A stretch of DNA of 45,987 bases, from assembly GCF_017874035.1 (NCBI RefSeq), contig NZ_JAGGKV010000038.1:1-45987 (forward strand), written 5' to 3'. The DNA comes from Paenibacillus aceris. Lineage in GTDB: Bacteria > Bacillota > Bacilli > Paenibacillales > NBRC-103111. The notes beneath the pieces were generated by a model that did no database searches, was not told the origin of the DNA, and worked only from the letters and a program-made list of their open reading frames with translations. Below are positions 33,201 to 41,477 of the stretch, piece by piece (the stretch's first letter is position 1; each line of letters opens with the position of its first letter). The translations under genes and the position numbers were made by a program.

Positions 33201-34836
33201 AAGCGCCATTTACCGCATCCCAGGAAAGGCTTACGCTGCCATCGTTTGCGACTGCTTGGAAGCTTGTCGGCTTAGCCGGTGCACCCTTAACCGGAGTATT
33301 AGGCTTCGCTTTTAATTGATTTGAAATCATGCTTTCTTGCATATCATTTACAGCAGTAACTACGTAATAATAAGTCTTGCCGTTTTCCGTTGTGGTATCC
33401 AAGTAACCGCTTCCGTTAACATTGGCTAGAGCTGTGTATGGTCCACCGTTTACCAAACTTCTTTTTACGCTGTAAGACGATGTCTTCGTCACTGAAGTCC
33501 AATTTAGCTGGACCTGGTTATTTCCAGGTTCGACGCTCAATAGCGTCGGACTACCTAACGGTTCTGCAGGGGATACCTTTTCGAGCAGTTTTGGCTGACC
33601 CAGACCGCCGACATTCCCGGCTGTAAGTCTGTAATAATACTCCGTATCCGACCTCAAGTTCGTATCGAGATAGGAAGTGCCGGTAAGCTTTGTTTTCCCG
33701 TTCATCAGTAATGGGACAAAAGGTCCTTCCGGTGTTGTGCTTCTCTCAAGCGTATAGAAGGTCGATTTATTAACAGGATCCCAGGCGATCGTAAACTGTC
33801 CGTCTCTGACGGTGGCGTATAGGCCTGTAATCTCATCTAAAGGAGGTTCCACGTTGTTAGGATAGCCGGTCGCATAATACGAGTACTCACTTTCACCGGA
33901 CGTGTTCACCGATGTCACCTTGTAATAATAGTATTTATCGTTAATCAGACCGGCCGTATCCGTGTAGCTGTTTGACGGCACTCCTTCAGCAAGCTTTTCA
34001 TAGATTCCATCAAGGGATTCGCTGCGATACACATTATATGTATCCGCACCGCTTGTTGCATCCCAACTCAGCTCAACCCTACGGTTTGCGCCTTCGGCTG
34101 TCAAGTTTTTCGGTGTCACCGCTTCCTGTTGATAAACGATGATGTTGTCAAGATACGCATTCCCTGTCGACGAACCCGCCATTCTAAAATTTATAGAGGC
34201 GATATCTGTAACTGGGCTGGCAAATTTGAAATTTCCGGAGAATATGCCATTAATATAAAGATCTGCAGTATTTGCTTTAATATCGGCAACGTACTTCACC
34301 GTATACCAGGTCTTTGCCAGGAATTTTTGTGTGCCACCTGTTTGAGGATTTGGAAAGGCGAAATCGGCCTTTAAGGAAAGCGCTATTTTCAAATTGCTAT
34401 CTAGCAATTCCAATACATATGAGTCGCTTACCATAGCGCCTTCCATAAATTCGAGCTGGGCGGTAATCCCTTTGTTGCTTGCTGCGGTTACAGGTGTAAA
34501 CGCTTTATTGAATCCGCCTCTGCCAGCGCCGTCACTGATCCATAATACATTGGTTGTGTTTCCCACTAAAGTAGTCGATGTTTGGCCATAGCTGTTTCTA
34601 AGATTACTACTATTAATTATCGTAGAATTGTTCGAAGCCGAAAAAGCAGTAATCGCACCGCTACCAAAAGGCGGAGAATACCCTTCCGGTAATACTCCTA
34701 ACGTACTGCCTTCAATATCATCATTGACAAGAGATGTAACCGGCGCTGCCGCCGCCAGAACTTCAGACGCACCGGTGAGCGGCACGTAGGAAGAAAGAAA
34801 CAGCAGACACAACATAATTCGAAGCACTTTCATCAT
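30256..34836 (-). CDS. Secreted multidomain pectinesterase-pectate lyase fusion
   Basis: The protein has about 1526 residues: signal peptide (to about 30, LTGASEVLAAA); LamG-like region (40-245); four FN3 domains (about 246, 338, 434 and 526 onward); pectin methylesterase (about 610-895) with KGYQDTLY, GDVDFIFG and LGRAW holding the two Asp and the Arg of the active site. A CBM_X2-like Ig module follows (940-1015), then a PL1 pectate lyase (1050-1345) with VWIDHNTFSD, QHDGAVDMTNASD, SYNYFHDHDKTTLVG and QRAPRVR, and a last FN3 (about 1436-1520). PME removes methyl groups and PL1 cleaves the resulting pectate by beta-elimination with calcium. ATG 34836 follows AGGAG. The 112-bp intergenic stretch upstream is mostly a dispersed repeat. 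Confidence 0.93.
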   Translation of the reverse strand: MMKVLRIMLCLLFLSSYVPLTGASEVLAAAAPVTSLVNDDIEGSTLGVLPEGYSPPFGSGAITAFSASNNSTIINSSNLRNSYGQTSTTLVGNTTNVLWISDGAGRGGFNKAFTPVTAASNKGITAQLEFMEGAMVSDSYVLELLDSNLKIALSLKADFAFPNPQTGGTQKFLAKTWYTVKYVADIKANTADLYINGIFSGNFKFASPVTDIASINFRMAGSSTGNAYLDNIIVYQQEAVTPKNLTAEGANRRVELSWDATSGADTYNVYRSESLDGIYEKLAEGVPSNSYTDTAGLINDKYYYYKVTSVNTSGESEYSYYATGYPNNVEPPLDEITGLYATVRDGQFTIAWDPVNKSTFYTLERSTTPEGPFVPLLMNGKTKLTGTSYLDTNLRSDTEYYYRLTAGNVGGLGQPKLLEKVSPAEPLGSPTLLSVEPGNNQVQLNWTSVTKTSSYSVKRSLVNGGPYTALANVNGSGYLDTTTENGKTYYYVVTAVNDMQESMISNQLKAKPNTPVKGAPAKPTSFQAVANDGSVSLSWDAVNGASSYNVKRAISADGPYTVISSTYHSTFDDWSVTNGIPLYYVVSAVNSNGESSDSDELVVLPAAVLTVDRNVAADGVRVFNTIQSAINRVPTNNTTRTIIYIAPGTYTEKLKVDRPYISLVGAGMDKTSIMYGDYAGTAATQGKPGHTGNTFLSQTVDVTADFFNASNLTIENSAGPRSEVAQAVALSLKSDMAVLETVRLKGYQDTLYNGLNSKNQGRHYFHNSIIEGDVDFIFGEAPAVVMDNVKIVLVSNVPAGESAGGHITAGAQRNTTDKGYVFFNSQVVDGPSAQGIYDLGRAWKDYARVTFINTLIDSNKFLPEGWAASCAGSCITSYFSEYNSYGYGANVTTRQISTQLTGQEASLTIPQILGGWDPSIPVIMPKVNYTPEVVVTSSSFDMNPANNADINVSVRSNGFALTNITNGTEVLGPLDYTVTGSVYTLKKDYLCGLPVGSTTMGFNFGDITVPLTINVINTGDNDIGRQVLAPNDGWGSHTTGTTGGSTTNPDNIFIVSKRSELVKAVAGRTPKIIFINGTMNMNVDNNDNPIGMEFYKDPLYDFDAYLKTYDPAVWGKTLPSGALEEARVRSANNQSKQVKINVGSNTTIVGLPGTNAKILGGNLNLENVDNVIIRNIEFRNTFDYFPQWDPTDGDLGNWNSAYDNISVKGSTHVWIDHNTFSDLGGIDDPNHKYFGRKYQQHDGAVDMTNASDMITVSYNYFHDHDKTTLVGGSDSFSGDAGKERITFHHNVYRNVGQRAPRVRYGQVHVYNNYYEGTANQPNNPFLYAIGVGYQSQVYAENNYFANDSGLSPSSLIQVSGGTAFTDKGSVLNGNNVEIAKSNGTLQPVNWTPRLYTFVDQTADVPADVINQAGAENTQTGDTFAPLWNSGNLTATNVTKTGLTLNWNAATDNIDVTGYRVYLVNDTSAKEIAVLDNVTTYNVTNLQKDMKYMFMIKAVDATGNLSLSGLSVTIKTDHDNRDKRKGS

Positions 34837-34880
34837 ATATTCTTTCAACTCCTAAGTTTAGAATGATCCATTGAAAAAAT

Positions 34881-34968
34881 CAGCGCGGTTAAAGACCCTG
34901 TAAATAAAGTCTTAAACCGCAGCTGCTGTTTCAGCCTGTTTTTCAACTAATGTTCTGCGTTAGTTTAA
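34881..34968 (+). repeat. Dispersed hairpin repeat, copy D
   Basis: The arms GCGGTTAAAGAC (34885-34896) and GTCTTAAACCGC (34909-34920) differ by one base. They are followed by CAGCCTGTTTTTCAACTAAT and the tail palindrome AACTAATG-TTCTG-CGTTAGTT (34945-34965). The stop codon of the GH28-SLH gene (34960-34962) lies inside this tail, so the repeat forms the gene's 3' end and nearly all of the intergenic spacer. Confidence 0.65.
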
Positions 34969-37900
34969 TGCACTAACCTTTTCAATGAACCTTTGGATGA
35001 TAATGGATAATTGTGCTCTTGTTGCTGTATCTGTCGGAGCAAGAATATTATTTCCATAGCCGCTGATTAGCCCTGAGCCTATTGCCCATTCCATGGGTTC
35101 TTTAGCCCAACTTGATACTTTATTTCCGTCAGTAAAGGCATCCACTTTCTTGGCACTAGAAATGTCATATCCTTTATGCTTTGCATAATTGTATAGTATA
35201 GTGCATAGTTGTTCTCTTGTTATGTCTTCATTCGGTCCGAAGAGCCCATTTCCATAGCCGCTTATAACGTTGCTTGATGAAGCCCATGCAACGGCGTCAC
35301 TATACCATGTGTCTGTGTTAACATCTGTAAAGCTGCTTTCTAAAGCTGACGGATTTCCTTCCAGTCTATAAAGAATAGTTACTATCACGGCTCTGCTGGT
35401 ATTTTGATTTGGGCTGAAGCTGTTTTCGGATGTTCCTATCATAAGCCCTTTTTCGCTCATAAATTTTATACCTTTATAGAACCAATCATCTTCTTTTACA
35501 TCGATGAATTTATTGATAGAATCTGAAGTCCCTGGAATTTCGTTGTCTACATCTTTAACTTCTTTTTCCTTAATAAATGTAGGCTCAACTTTAGCCCCGC
35601 CTACAGGCATGATAAAGCTATAGGTACCTTTTGCATTTTCAGTGATTTTTACTTCCTTACCGTTTTGATCGAATACCTTAATATCATCCAACTTATAGCC
35701 CTTATCGGGTGTGACGGTAATGGTAATCTTGGTTCCGGCAGTTGCTTTGGTTATGTCATAAGAAACAGAACCGTTTTCCGCCTTTGCACCTATCGACACG
35801 GAATAACTTGTAGAGGTACTGCTACTTCCGCTGCTACTGCTATTGCTACTGCTATTTCCGCTGCTACTGCTACTGCTTATGGAAATGCTCAAGTTGATGG
35901 TGGTGCTTCCTGCATCGTTTGTAGCTTTTACTGTAAAGCTTGCTGTCCCTGCTGCAGTCGGTGTTCCACTTATTTTTCCTGTCGATGCTTCCAGTGAAAG
36001 TCCTGCCGGCAAGCTGCCGCTTGCGATGCCCCAGGTTATTGGGGTATTTCCTGTTACAACTAACGTTTGACTGTAGGGAGTGCCAACTTCGCCACTTGGC
36101 AAGGTGCTTGTGGTAATAATTGGAGCTACCGGTGTTTCTTCTACCGTTACGTTGATGGTATAGATTACTTCAGTTGCATCGTCTTCTGCGGTTACTAATA
36201 CATTCCAGGTTTTACCTCCATCGGTTGTCGTGGCAGTACCTACAGTTGTATTAACATCAGTGGTAGTTACCACGATATCAGAGGCTGTAAGTTTCGCTAA
36301 TACTTTATCGTGCGGAAGTACTACGTTGTAGACAGTATTATCGCTGCCAGGAACGGTGGCCGCTACTCCAGCGACAGTTACACTTGAAACACTGGCATCA
36401 GAGGCTGGCCCCGATAATAAGGTGTGCGTCACGCTCGGCCCGTGCCCGGTCCATTTTCCAAAGCTGACCTGGTTCCGAGGAAGTTCGGTATTTTTTGTAC
36501 CGGTAAAGCCCGTGGAGCCGTCAAGTCCGCCTGCGCCGGACGCATATTTCAGAATCTCGCTTCCCGCTTCCACAGAGATTGTATAAGGAATATTGGGAAG
36601 AAATCCGGCAGTTGAAAGCACATAAGTATTTTGACCCGGTAGAACGGTTGGTTTCGCGTTTGTTTGAACTGCTCCACCTTCCACCGGCACGCCGTTAATC
36701 ATAATGCGGTAACCGGCAAATCGTGCGGTATCGCCATTGGAATAATCCGTTACGTCGTTTTCGCCCCATGTGAGGGTCATATCTTCCCCAATCCATCTGC
36801 CGCCGCTAACGGTAAGCTTGCTACCGGGAGCCCACTTCGGAATCTGCATTAAGGTGCCGGGAACGGTGGTGATCGTAATCGGACCCGCCACAGGCCCTTC
36901 CTGTCCAACCCAATTGACGGCTTTCATCGTAACATCATATGTCACGCCATCATCCAGCCCCCACAGCGAGTAACCTTTCCGGCTGGAATTGTCAAAATAG
37001 GCTTTGAATGTTCGGGTAGCATATTTGGGATCTTGCGGCGTTGCCGTTAATTCGTAATAATGCACACCGTAGACAGCATCGGTAACGGCATTCCAAGCGA
37101 AATCCTGCCAGGAAATGCCCGTAATGTTTGCAGCTTTAACTTTAAAATCCGGCGATGCAGTCGAGACCGTGGATGCACCAAGCGTTGCATCTTTCGTAGT
37201 TACCAACGTCTCCAGCAGTTCGCCAAAGGAAGCGTTTGCACCTGTCGTCTCCGGTCGGACCGCAATTTTGTAGGAGGTTTTTGGGCGCAGCGCGATTTTC
37301 GCGGATTCCGACACCGCCCCCGATCTCATTACAATCTCTTTTTGCTGATAGCCATGACCATCCTGCATATCAACCAACACGGCGTACTGTGTCGCATTAT
37401 CGATGGCGGGCCAATCTAAAGTGACATTATAAGTATTGGTCGTCACGGTGAGAGCGCCACTCCCATTCAGCGCATCCGGCTTACGGTTTGTGGTCCCAAC
37501 GCAATTCTCGATCGTGACGTTCTTGCTGTTGGTGGTGGTAATGGCTTTTTGAAGACCTGTAATGTTGCGGAAGGTAACATCCGACATGCCATTTATCGCA
37601 ATCGTACCGCCATTTGCTCCTGAGTAAGAAAGGATCTTGATATCCTCGAACGTGAAATTGCGCAGCACCGGACTTTTAGCATAGGCGGAACTGCCGGGTG
37701 CCGTTGTGTTAATCAGAGGTACGATAGAGTTTGACACCGTCATATTGCGCACTAATACGTTTTCAAAAGTCAGCGGCAGCTCGCTTTCCGGGCCGAAGGC
37801 TGTGCTGGCGTTGCCGTCGCTGTAGGATGTGTCAATCACAATCGTGCTGTTTCCACCAAGCATATAATTAACCGCATTGTCACGCACGACAATATTGCGG

Positions 37901-39510
37901 ATACCGCCGCCGGTGGTAGCACCGGATTTCATACGCAAGACGCCATTACTTCCTGTTTCGCTCGTATTATAGACATTCTCTTCCGCGACCATATCGCCGA
38001 TCCAGCCGCCGGTATGGCTGCCCATCGCCAACAAGCCGCCATGGCCGTTGCGCACAAAGTTATTGAAAACGCGGCCCTCTCCGCTTGCCACTTTGTCTGT
38101 CAAATTGCGTACGACTGTGCCCTGACCGGCCGCAAAGTTGATGGCGTCGTCGCCGGTATCCCAAAAGCTGTTCATGACCATCAGATCAAGGCAGTCGCCA
38201 AACTCGACACCGTCGCCGTTGTTGGCGTCGAACATCATCGTAACAACGCCGTTCACAGCAATCTGCTCGGACTGATAGTTGACGATTCCATGGAATGCTG
38301 GATTATAGAAGGTCAGACCCTCGTAATACAGGCCATGCACGCCGCGAGTTACCATTAGGTTAGGGCGGGTATTGTAAAATTGCGAGGCACCGGCATTCGG
38401 TGTTTGATCCTGACGCGACTGCCACATCGCATCAGCAGCAAGGATGCCTCTTACCGAGGCGGAATCGGATGCGCTATTATTATCAACGTTGGTGCTGCTG
38501 CCTCCCTGGTAGTTCGGCAATCTCCAACCATTTCCGGAAGGATCATCGAAGCCTGGAGATGGATCCACCGCCGTTTTGTTCTGTAAGCCGCTTCCGGTGG
38601 TATTCTTCCATCCGTTGCCGTCAATTGCGCCCTTGCCAACGATGCGGATGTTCTCCAAGGAGCCATTGTCCCAGGATACAGCATTCAACAGGCCATATGT
38701 CCGGATATCCTGTGAATAAGGATAGACCAGAAGGCTTCGCGGATAGTGGTCAAAAACAGGAGAGCCGAGCAGTACAGCCCCTTCTTCAATTTCAAAGGTC
38801 ATATTGCTGTGCAGAAACAATGATCCGCTTAGATAATACCAAGGCGCAGCATTGCTTCCGCTTCCCTTCAATACAACCTTGCCGCCCGCAGGGGTGGCGT
38901 CGATCGCAGCCTGAATCGCAGCAGTGTTCTTTTCGATTTTCTTTATAATCTCTTCATTATTATTTGCACGCCGAATTGTATAGTCGCCAGACTTATCGGT
39001 AATATAGGTTACGCCATGGTCGGCGGCGTCTATGACGATAGGTGTAGACGTCGTTGAAAAGTTAAGCGGCGCACTAAGAGCAGACTTTGTAGTGTCGGCG
39101 TAAACGGCCCGCACCTTAAATTCATACATCGTCTTGGGTTTCAGACCGGTCGCCATAAAGGAAAGGTTGCTGATCCGATGATGATTCGTGCCCAATTTCT
39201 CGTAAAATGCGTCCATATACGCATTGACATAGGAATAATTCTTTCTAAAATTATCGCTTGCAAGTCCGAGACTGATTCCATCCTGGAATACCTCATAGTC
39301 CACGATCTTTTCTGTACTCTCATAATAGTCGTCCGGCTTCTCCCAGATAAGTACAATTTTTGATTCATCAAATGCTAATGGAGGAACGGATAAGTTTTGC
39401 GGTGCCGCAGAATAGCTGCCCGCCGCATGAACAGGCATTGCCGGAAATAAACCAACCAGCAGAGCCAGTGAGAGCATGAAACTGTAGATAAAACTAGCTA
39501 TCTTCTTCAT
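34960..39510 (-). CDS. SLH-anchored GH28 polygalacturonase-type glycosidase
   Basis: The protein has about 1516 residues: signal peptide to about residue 30 (PAMPVHAAG), an FN3-like domain (38-155), then a GH28 right-handed beta-helix (about 170-690). Family residues are NNGDGVEFGD, DTGDDAINF (Asp-Asp), NGHGGLLAMGSHTGG (His) and LRMKSG. FN3-like segments run to about 1000, then a cadherin-like/Ig (He_PIG-type: ITWGIASGSLPAGLSLEAST) region, a Ser-rich linker (about 1212-1237), a bacterial repeat module and three SLH domains (about 1332-1516), each with FxDV..WFYDAV-like starts and N/TRAQ or TREQ motifs. The SLH domains bind secondary cell-wall polymer and fix the enzyme to the surface. ATG 39510 is 8 nt behind AGGAGG. 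Confidence 0.92.
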   Translation of the reverse strand: MKKIASFIYSFMLSLALLVGLFPAMPVHAAGSYSAAPQNLSVPPLAFDESKIVLIWEKPDDYYESTEKIVDYEVFQDGISLGLASDNFRKNYSYVNAYMDAFYEKLGTNHHRISNLSFMATGLKPKTMYEFKVRAVYADTTKSALSAPLNFSTTSTPIVIDAADHGVTYITDKSGDYTIRRANNNEEIIKKIEKNTAAIQAAIDATPAGGKVVLKGSGSNAAPWYYLSGSLFLHSNMTFEIEEGAVLLGSPVFDHYPRSLLVYPYSQDIRTYGLLNAVSWDNGSLENIRIVGKGAIDGNGWKNTTGSGLQNKTAVDPSPGFDDPSGNGWRLPNYQGGSSTNVDNNSASDSASVRGILAADAMWQSRQDQTPNAGASQFYNTRPNLMVTRGVHGLYYEGLTFYNPAFHGIVNYQSEQIAVNGVVTMMFDANNGDGVEFGDCLDLMVMNSFWDTGDDAINFAAGQGTVVRNLTDKVASGEGRVFNNFVRNGHGGLLAMGSHTGGWIGDMVAEENVYNTSETGSNGVLRMKSGATTGGGIRNIVVRDNAVNYMLGGNSTIVIDTSYSDGNASTAFGPESELPLTFENVLVRNMTVSNSIVPLINTTAPGSSAYAKSPVLRNFTFEDIKILSYSGANGGTIAINGMSDVTFRNITGLQKAITTTNSKNVTIENCVGTTNRKPDALNGSGALTVTTNTYNVTLDWPAIDNATQYAVLVDMQDGHGYQQKEIVMRSGAVSESAKIALRPKTSYKIAVRPETTGANASFGELLETLVTTKDATLGASTVSTASPDFKVKAANITGISWQDFAWNAVTDAVYGVHYYELTATPQDPKYATRTFKAYFDNSSRKGYSLWGLDDGVTYDVTMKAVNWVGQEGPVAGPITITTVPGTLMQIPKWAPGSKLTVSGGRWIGEDMTLTWGENDVTDYSNGDTARFAGYRIMINGVPVEGGAVQTNAKPTVLPGQNTYVLSTAGFLPNIPYTISVEAGSEILKYASGAGGLDGSTGFTGTKNTELPRNQVSFGKWTGHGPSVTHTLLSGPASDASVSSVTVAGVAATVPGSDNTVYNVVLPHDKVLAKLTASDIVVTTTDVNTTVGTATTTDGGKTWNVLVTAEDDATEVIYTINVTVEETPVAPIITTSTLPSGEVGTPYSQTLVVTGNTPITWGIASGSLPAGLSLEASTGKISGTPTAAGTASFTVKATNDAGSTTINLSISISSSSSSGNSSSNSSSSGSSSTSTSYSVSIGAKAENGSVSYDITKATAGTKITITVTPDKGYKLDDIKVFDQNGKEVKITENAKGTYSFIMPVGGAKVEPTFIKEKEVKDVDNEIPGTSDSINKFIDVKEDDWFYKGIKFMSEKGLMIGTSENSFSPNQNTSRAVIVTILYRLEGNPSALESSFTDVNTDTWYSDAVAWASSSNVISGYGNGLFGPNEDITREQLCTILYNYAKHKGYDISSAKKVDAFTDGNKVSSWAKEPMEWAIGSGLISGYGNNILAPTDTATRAQLSIIIQRFIEKVSALN

Positions 39511-39856
39511 CTTCATTTCCTCCTGCTGTTAAAATCGTTAGATTAATAGACTTTCCTTTGAACCTTTTTCCTGTACTGCGGGAAAGATTGTATCATTTCC
39601 CCACATTCCCCTCTCATATTTATTTAGCTTGCTAATATGTACAGTTACTATTAAACCAATTTCAGAGGATTACAGATATAATCATTAGATCACATTTTTG
39701 TAGTACAACCTGTATAATCGGGCAATTTGTTCGCAATATCATTGAAGAAAGAGCCAGACAACCAAATATTAAGCTTTGCTCTGTTGAATTATGCATTGTG
39801 ATCTTCGTTCATGTAATCTTCCAGTTTATCTTTATCGCGAACAAGCACCTGCGAAA
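39511..39856. other. Intergenic region upstream of the GH28-SLH gene
   Basis: It holds the promoter region of the GH28 gene (AT rich, TACAAT near 39589 on the minus strand, no convincing -35). No gene is recognised. Confidence 0.3.
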
Positions 39857-39890
39857 TAAACAGACTGCCTTGTAAGGAAGTCTGTTTATC
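39857..39890 (-). terminator. Terminator of the PL10 gene
   Basis: The perfect 11-bp arms ATAAACAGACT and AGTCTGTTTAT have inner CCTT/AAGG pairs. It lies 22 nt downstream of the PL10 stop codon. Confidence 0.85.
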
Positions 39891-39911
39891 TCTTTTACCA
39901 GTTACCTAGAT

Positions 39912-41477
39912 TTACTTCAACACATTATTGTCGGGGGCCCACTTCTGCTGCCACAACGGATAGTCATTCGCCAGCAAGTTGGCCGGGGTTGAGTTATACC
40001 AGCTGTACTTATTTCGGCGTTCGTAGGAAATGTCGGCCATGTCGTACTTCTTCACACCGTCACGTGAGGAGAAGATAGGCTTATAGGTACCGATTTCGTA
40101 GAAGCGCGCCCATAGCAACGGGGCTTTCGCATCATTGACGAGAACCCGGTCGGAGCCGAACTCCAGTGTCGGATCCACCTTCTTCCCGACCTTCACGCCG
40201 GTAATCTTCACTTCGTTCAACCAAGCGACAGCGGACTGAACCGCATCGACGACCTCCGCGCTAGGCTTGTCGATGCTCATCAGGAAACGGATAACACCGA
40301 CGCTCTCCAAGCTGCTCACCGACGCCAGTTCGTAGGCACGGCCGACGGTCGGCTCCAGCGAATTCTCGTCATACTGCTGCGCCCAACCTGTTTTCTTGCC
40401 ATCTGTAGAGATCTGCAACTTCAAAAGCAGGGTAACTCCTTTATCATAGGCAACCTTCGCTTTAGCCGCATAAGCGTCGTCAACGTAAGCGTAATCTACC
40501 GTCCGATTGGCCACATCCCTCATCACTTCGAGGATGTTGATCATGACATTATCGTTTAGTGTAATATGTGATTGATAGCCGACGCCGCCTGGGAAAAACT
40601 GCGGCCAGCCGCCGTTGCCGTATTGTCCGCTTTGCACATAGTCCAAGCCTTTATAAAATGAGTTGCGATACTTCTCCACCTTGCTCGCATTGTACACCTT
40701 GGCGAGGAAGCTCATCTCCGAGAACGTAGCGTCGTTATCAATCGTCGATTGCACCTTTACGTTCAGCGCGCCAGTGCCAGAAATCGGCTTCGTCATATCG
40801 ACATCAGTTTCCAGCTTGATCCAACCGCCGTCCTTGTTCTGGAATCCAAGGATATTGTCAGCCACCTGCTTGGCTTCGTCACTGCCGTACCATTGCGCCG
40901 GCTGATCGATCATCGTGGCAAACGTCACCTTACCGCCCTTCGCCATCCCCCCTGAGCCAGCCGCAGCCTCGGGATGGGTGTAGGTCGCGGTAATGCGGGT
41001 GCGGTTCGCATCCCAACTTACGAGGCAGCCAACGCTCTCCATCACGAAACGGACCGGAAGAAAGACACGTCCGTCCGTCACCCGCGAGCTTACAGGTGCC
41101 GTCTTGGGTTGACCGTTAACAGAGGCTACCCTCTCCCCCATCGTCAAAACCAGCGTGCTCCCGTTCAATACAACTGTCGTCTTCTTAGCAACCTCGTCCC
41201 ATTGGAACGTGCCGCCGAGTGTGCCGATAATGTCCTGCAGCGGTGCAAGCACGCTATCGTCTACCATGACTGCCTTCGTCAGCAGCCCTTCCTCCAGCTC
41301 GTGATAAGCGCCGTTTACAGCAAAATTCGGCTCACCCATAATGATCGAAACCATGTCCGTTGCGTATACAGGAGTGAGCGCAGGGGTGGTAGGCGCATCC
41401 TCCGCAAAAGCGGTTGGTAAGGCCGCTACCCCACCGATCGTTATAGCTAGTACTAATGTTCGAAATATCTTCTTCAA
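39912..41477 (-). CDS. PL10 pectate lyase with copper-amine-oxidase-N-like domain
   Basis: This 521-residue secreted protein has a signal peptide (1-25, ending AFA). A Cu-amine-oxidase-N-like 'stalk' domain follows at about 45-165 (VLAPLQDIIGTLGGTFQWDE; GRVFLPVRFVMESVGCLVSW). The PL10 (alpha/alpha)3-type lyase is about 185-515: QNKDGGWIK, STIDNDATFSEMSFLAKVY, GWAQQYDENSLEPTVGRAYE and APLLWARFYEI, ending YSWYNSTPANLLANDYPLWQ. PL10 cleaves polygalacturonate endolytically with calcium. It starts at TTG 41477, which overlaps the stop of the GH105 frame (TTGA); the AAGGAG lies 11 nt before. The first domain may attach the enzyme to the cell wall. Confidence 0.9.
   Translation of the reverse strand: MKKIFRTLVLAITIGGVAALPTAFAEDAPTTPALTPVYATDMVSIIMGEPNFAVNGAYHELEEGLLTKAVMVDDSVLAPLQDIIGTLGGTFQWDEVAKKTTVVLNGSTLVLTMGERVASVNGQPKTAPVSSRVTDGRVFLPVRFVMESVGCLVSWDANRTRITATYTHPEAAAGSGGMAKGGKVTFATMIDQPAQWYGSDEAKQVADNILGFQNKDGGWIKLETDVDMTKPISGTGALNVKVQSTIDNDATFSEMSFLAKVYNASKVEKYRNSFYKGLDYVQSGQYGNGGWPQFFPGGVGYQSHITLNDNVMINILEVMRDVANRTVDYAYVDDAYAAKAKVAYDKGVTLLLKLQISTDGKKTGWAQQYDENSLEPTVGRAYELASVSSLESVGVIRFLMSIDKPSAEVVDAVQSAVAWLNEVKITGVKVGKKVDPTLEFGSDRVLVNDAKAPLLWARFYEIGTYKPIFSSRDGVKKYDMADISYERRNKYSWYNSTPANLLANDYPLWQQKWAPDNNVLK

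Noticed and set aside
35800..35885. Short tandem-like repeat (TGCTACTGC and variants) considered as a microsatellite or CRISPR-like array
   Set aside because: It encodes the Ser-rich linker of the GH28-SLH protein. Repetition is due to Ser codons, with no spacers.
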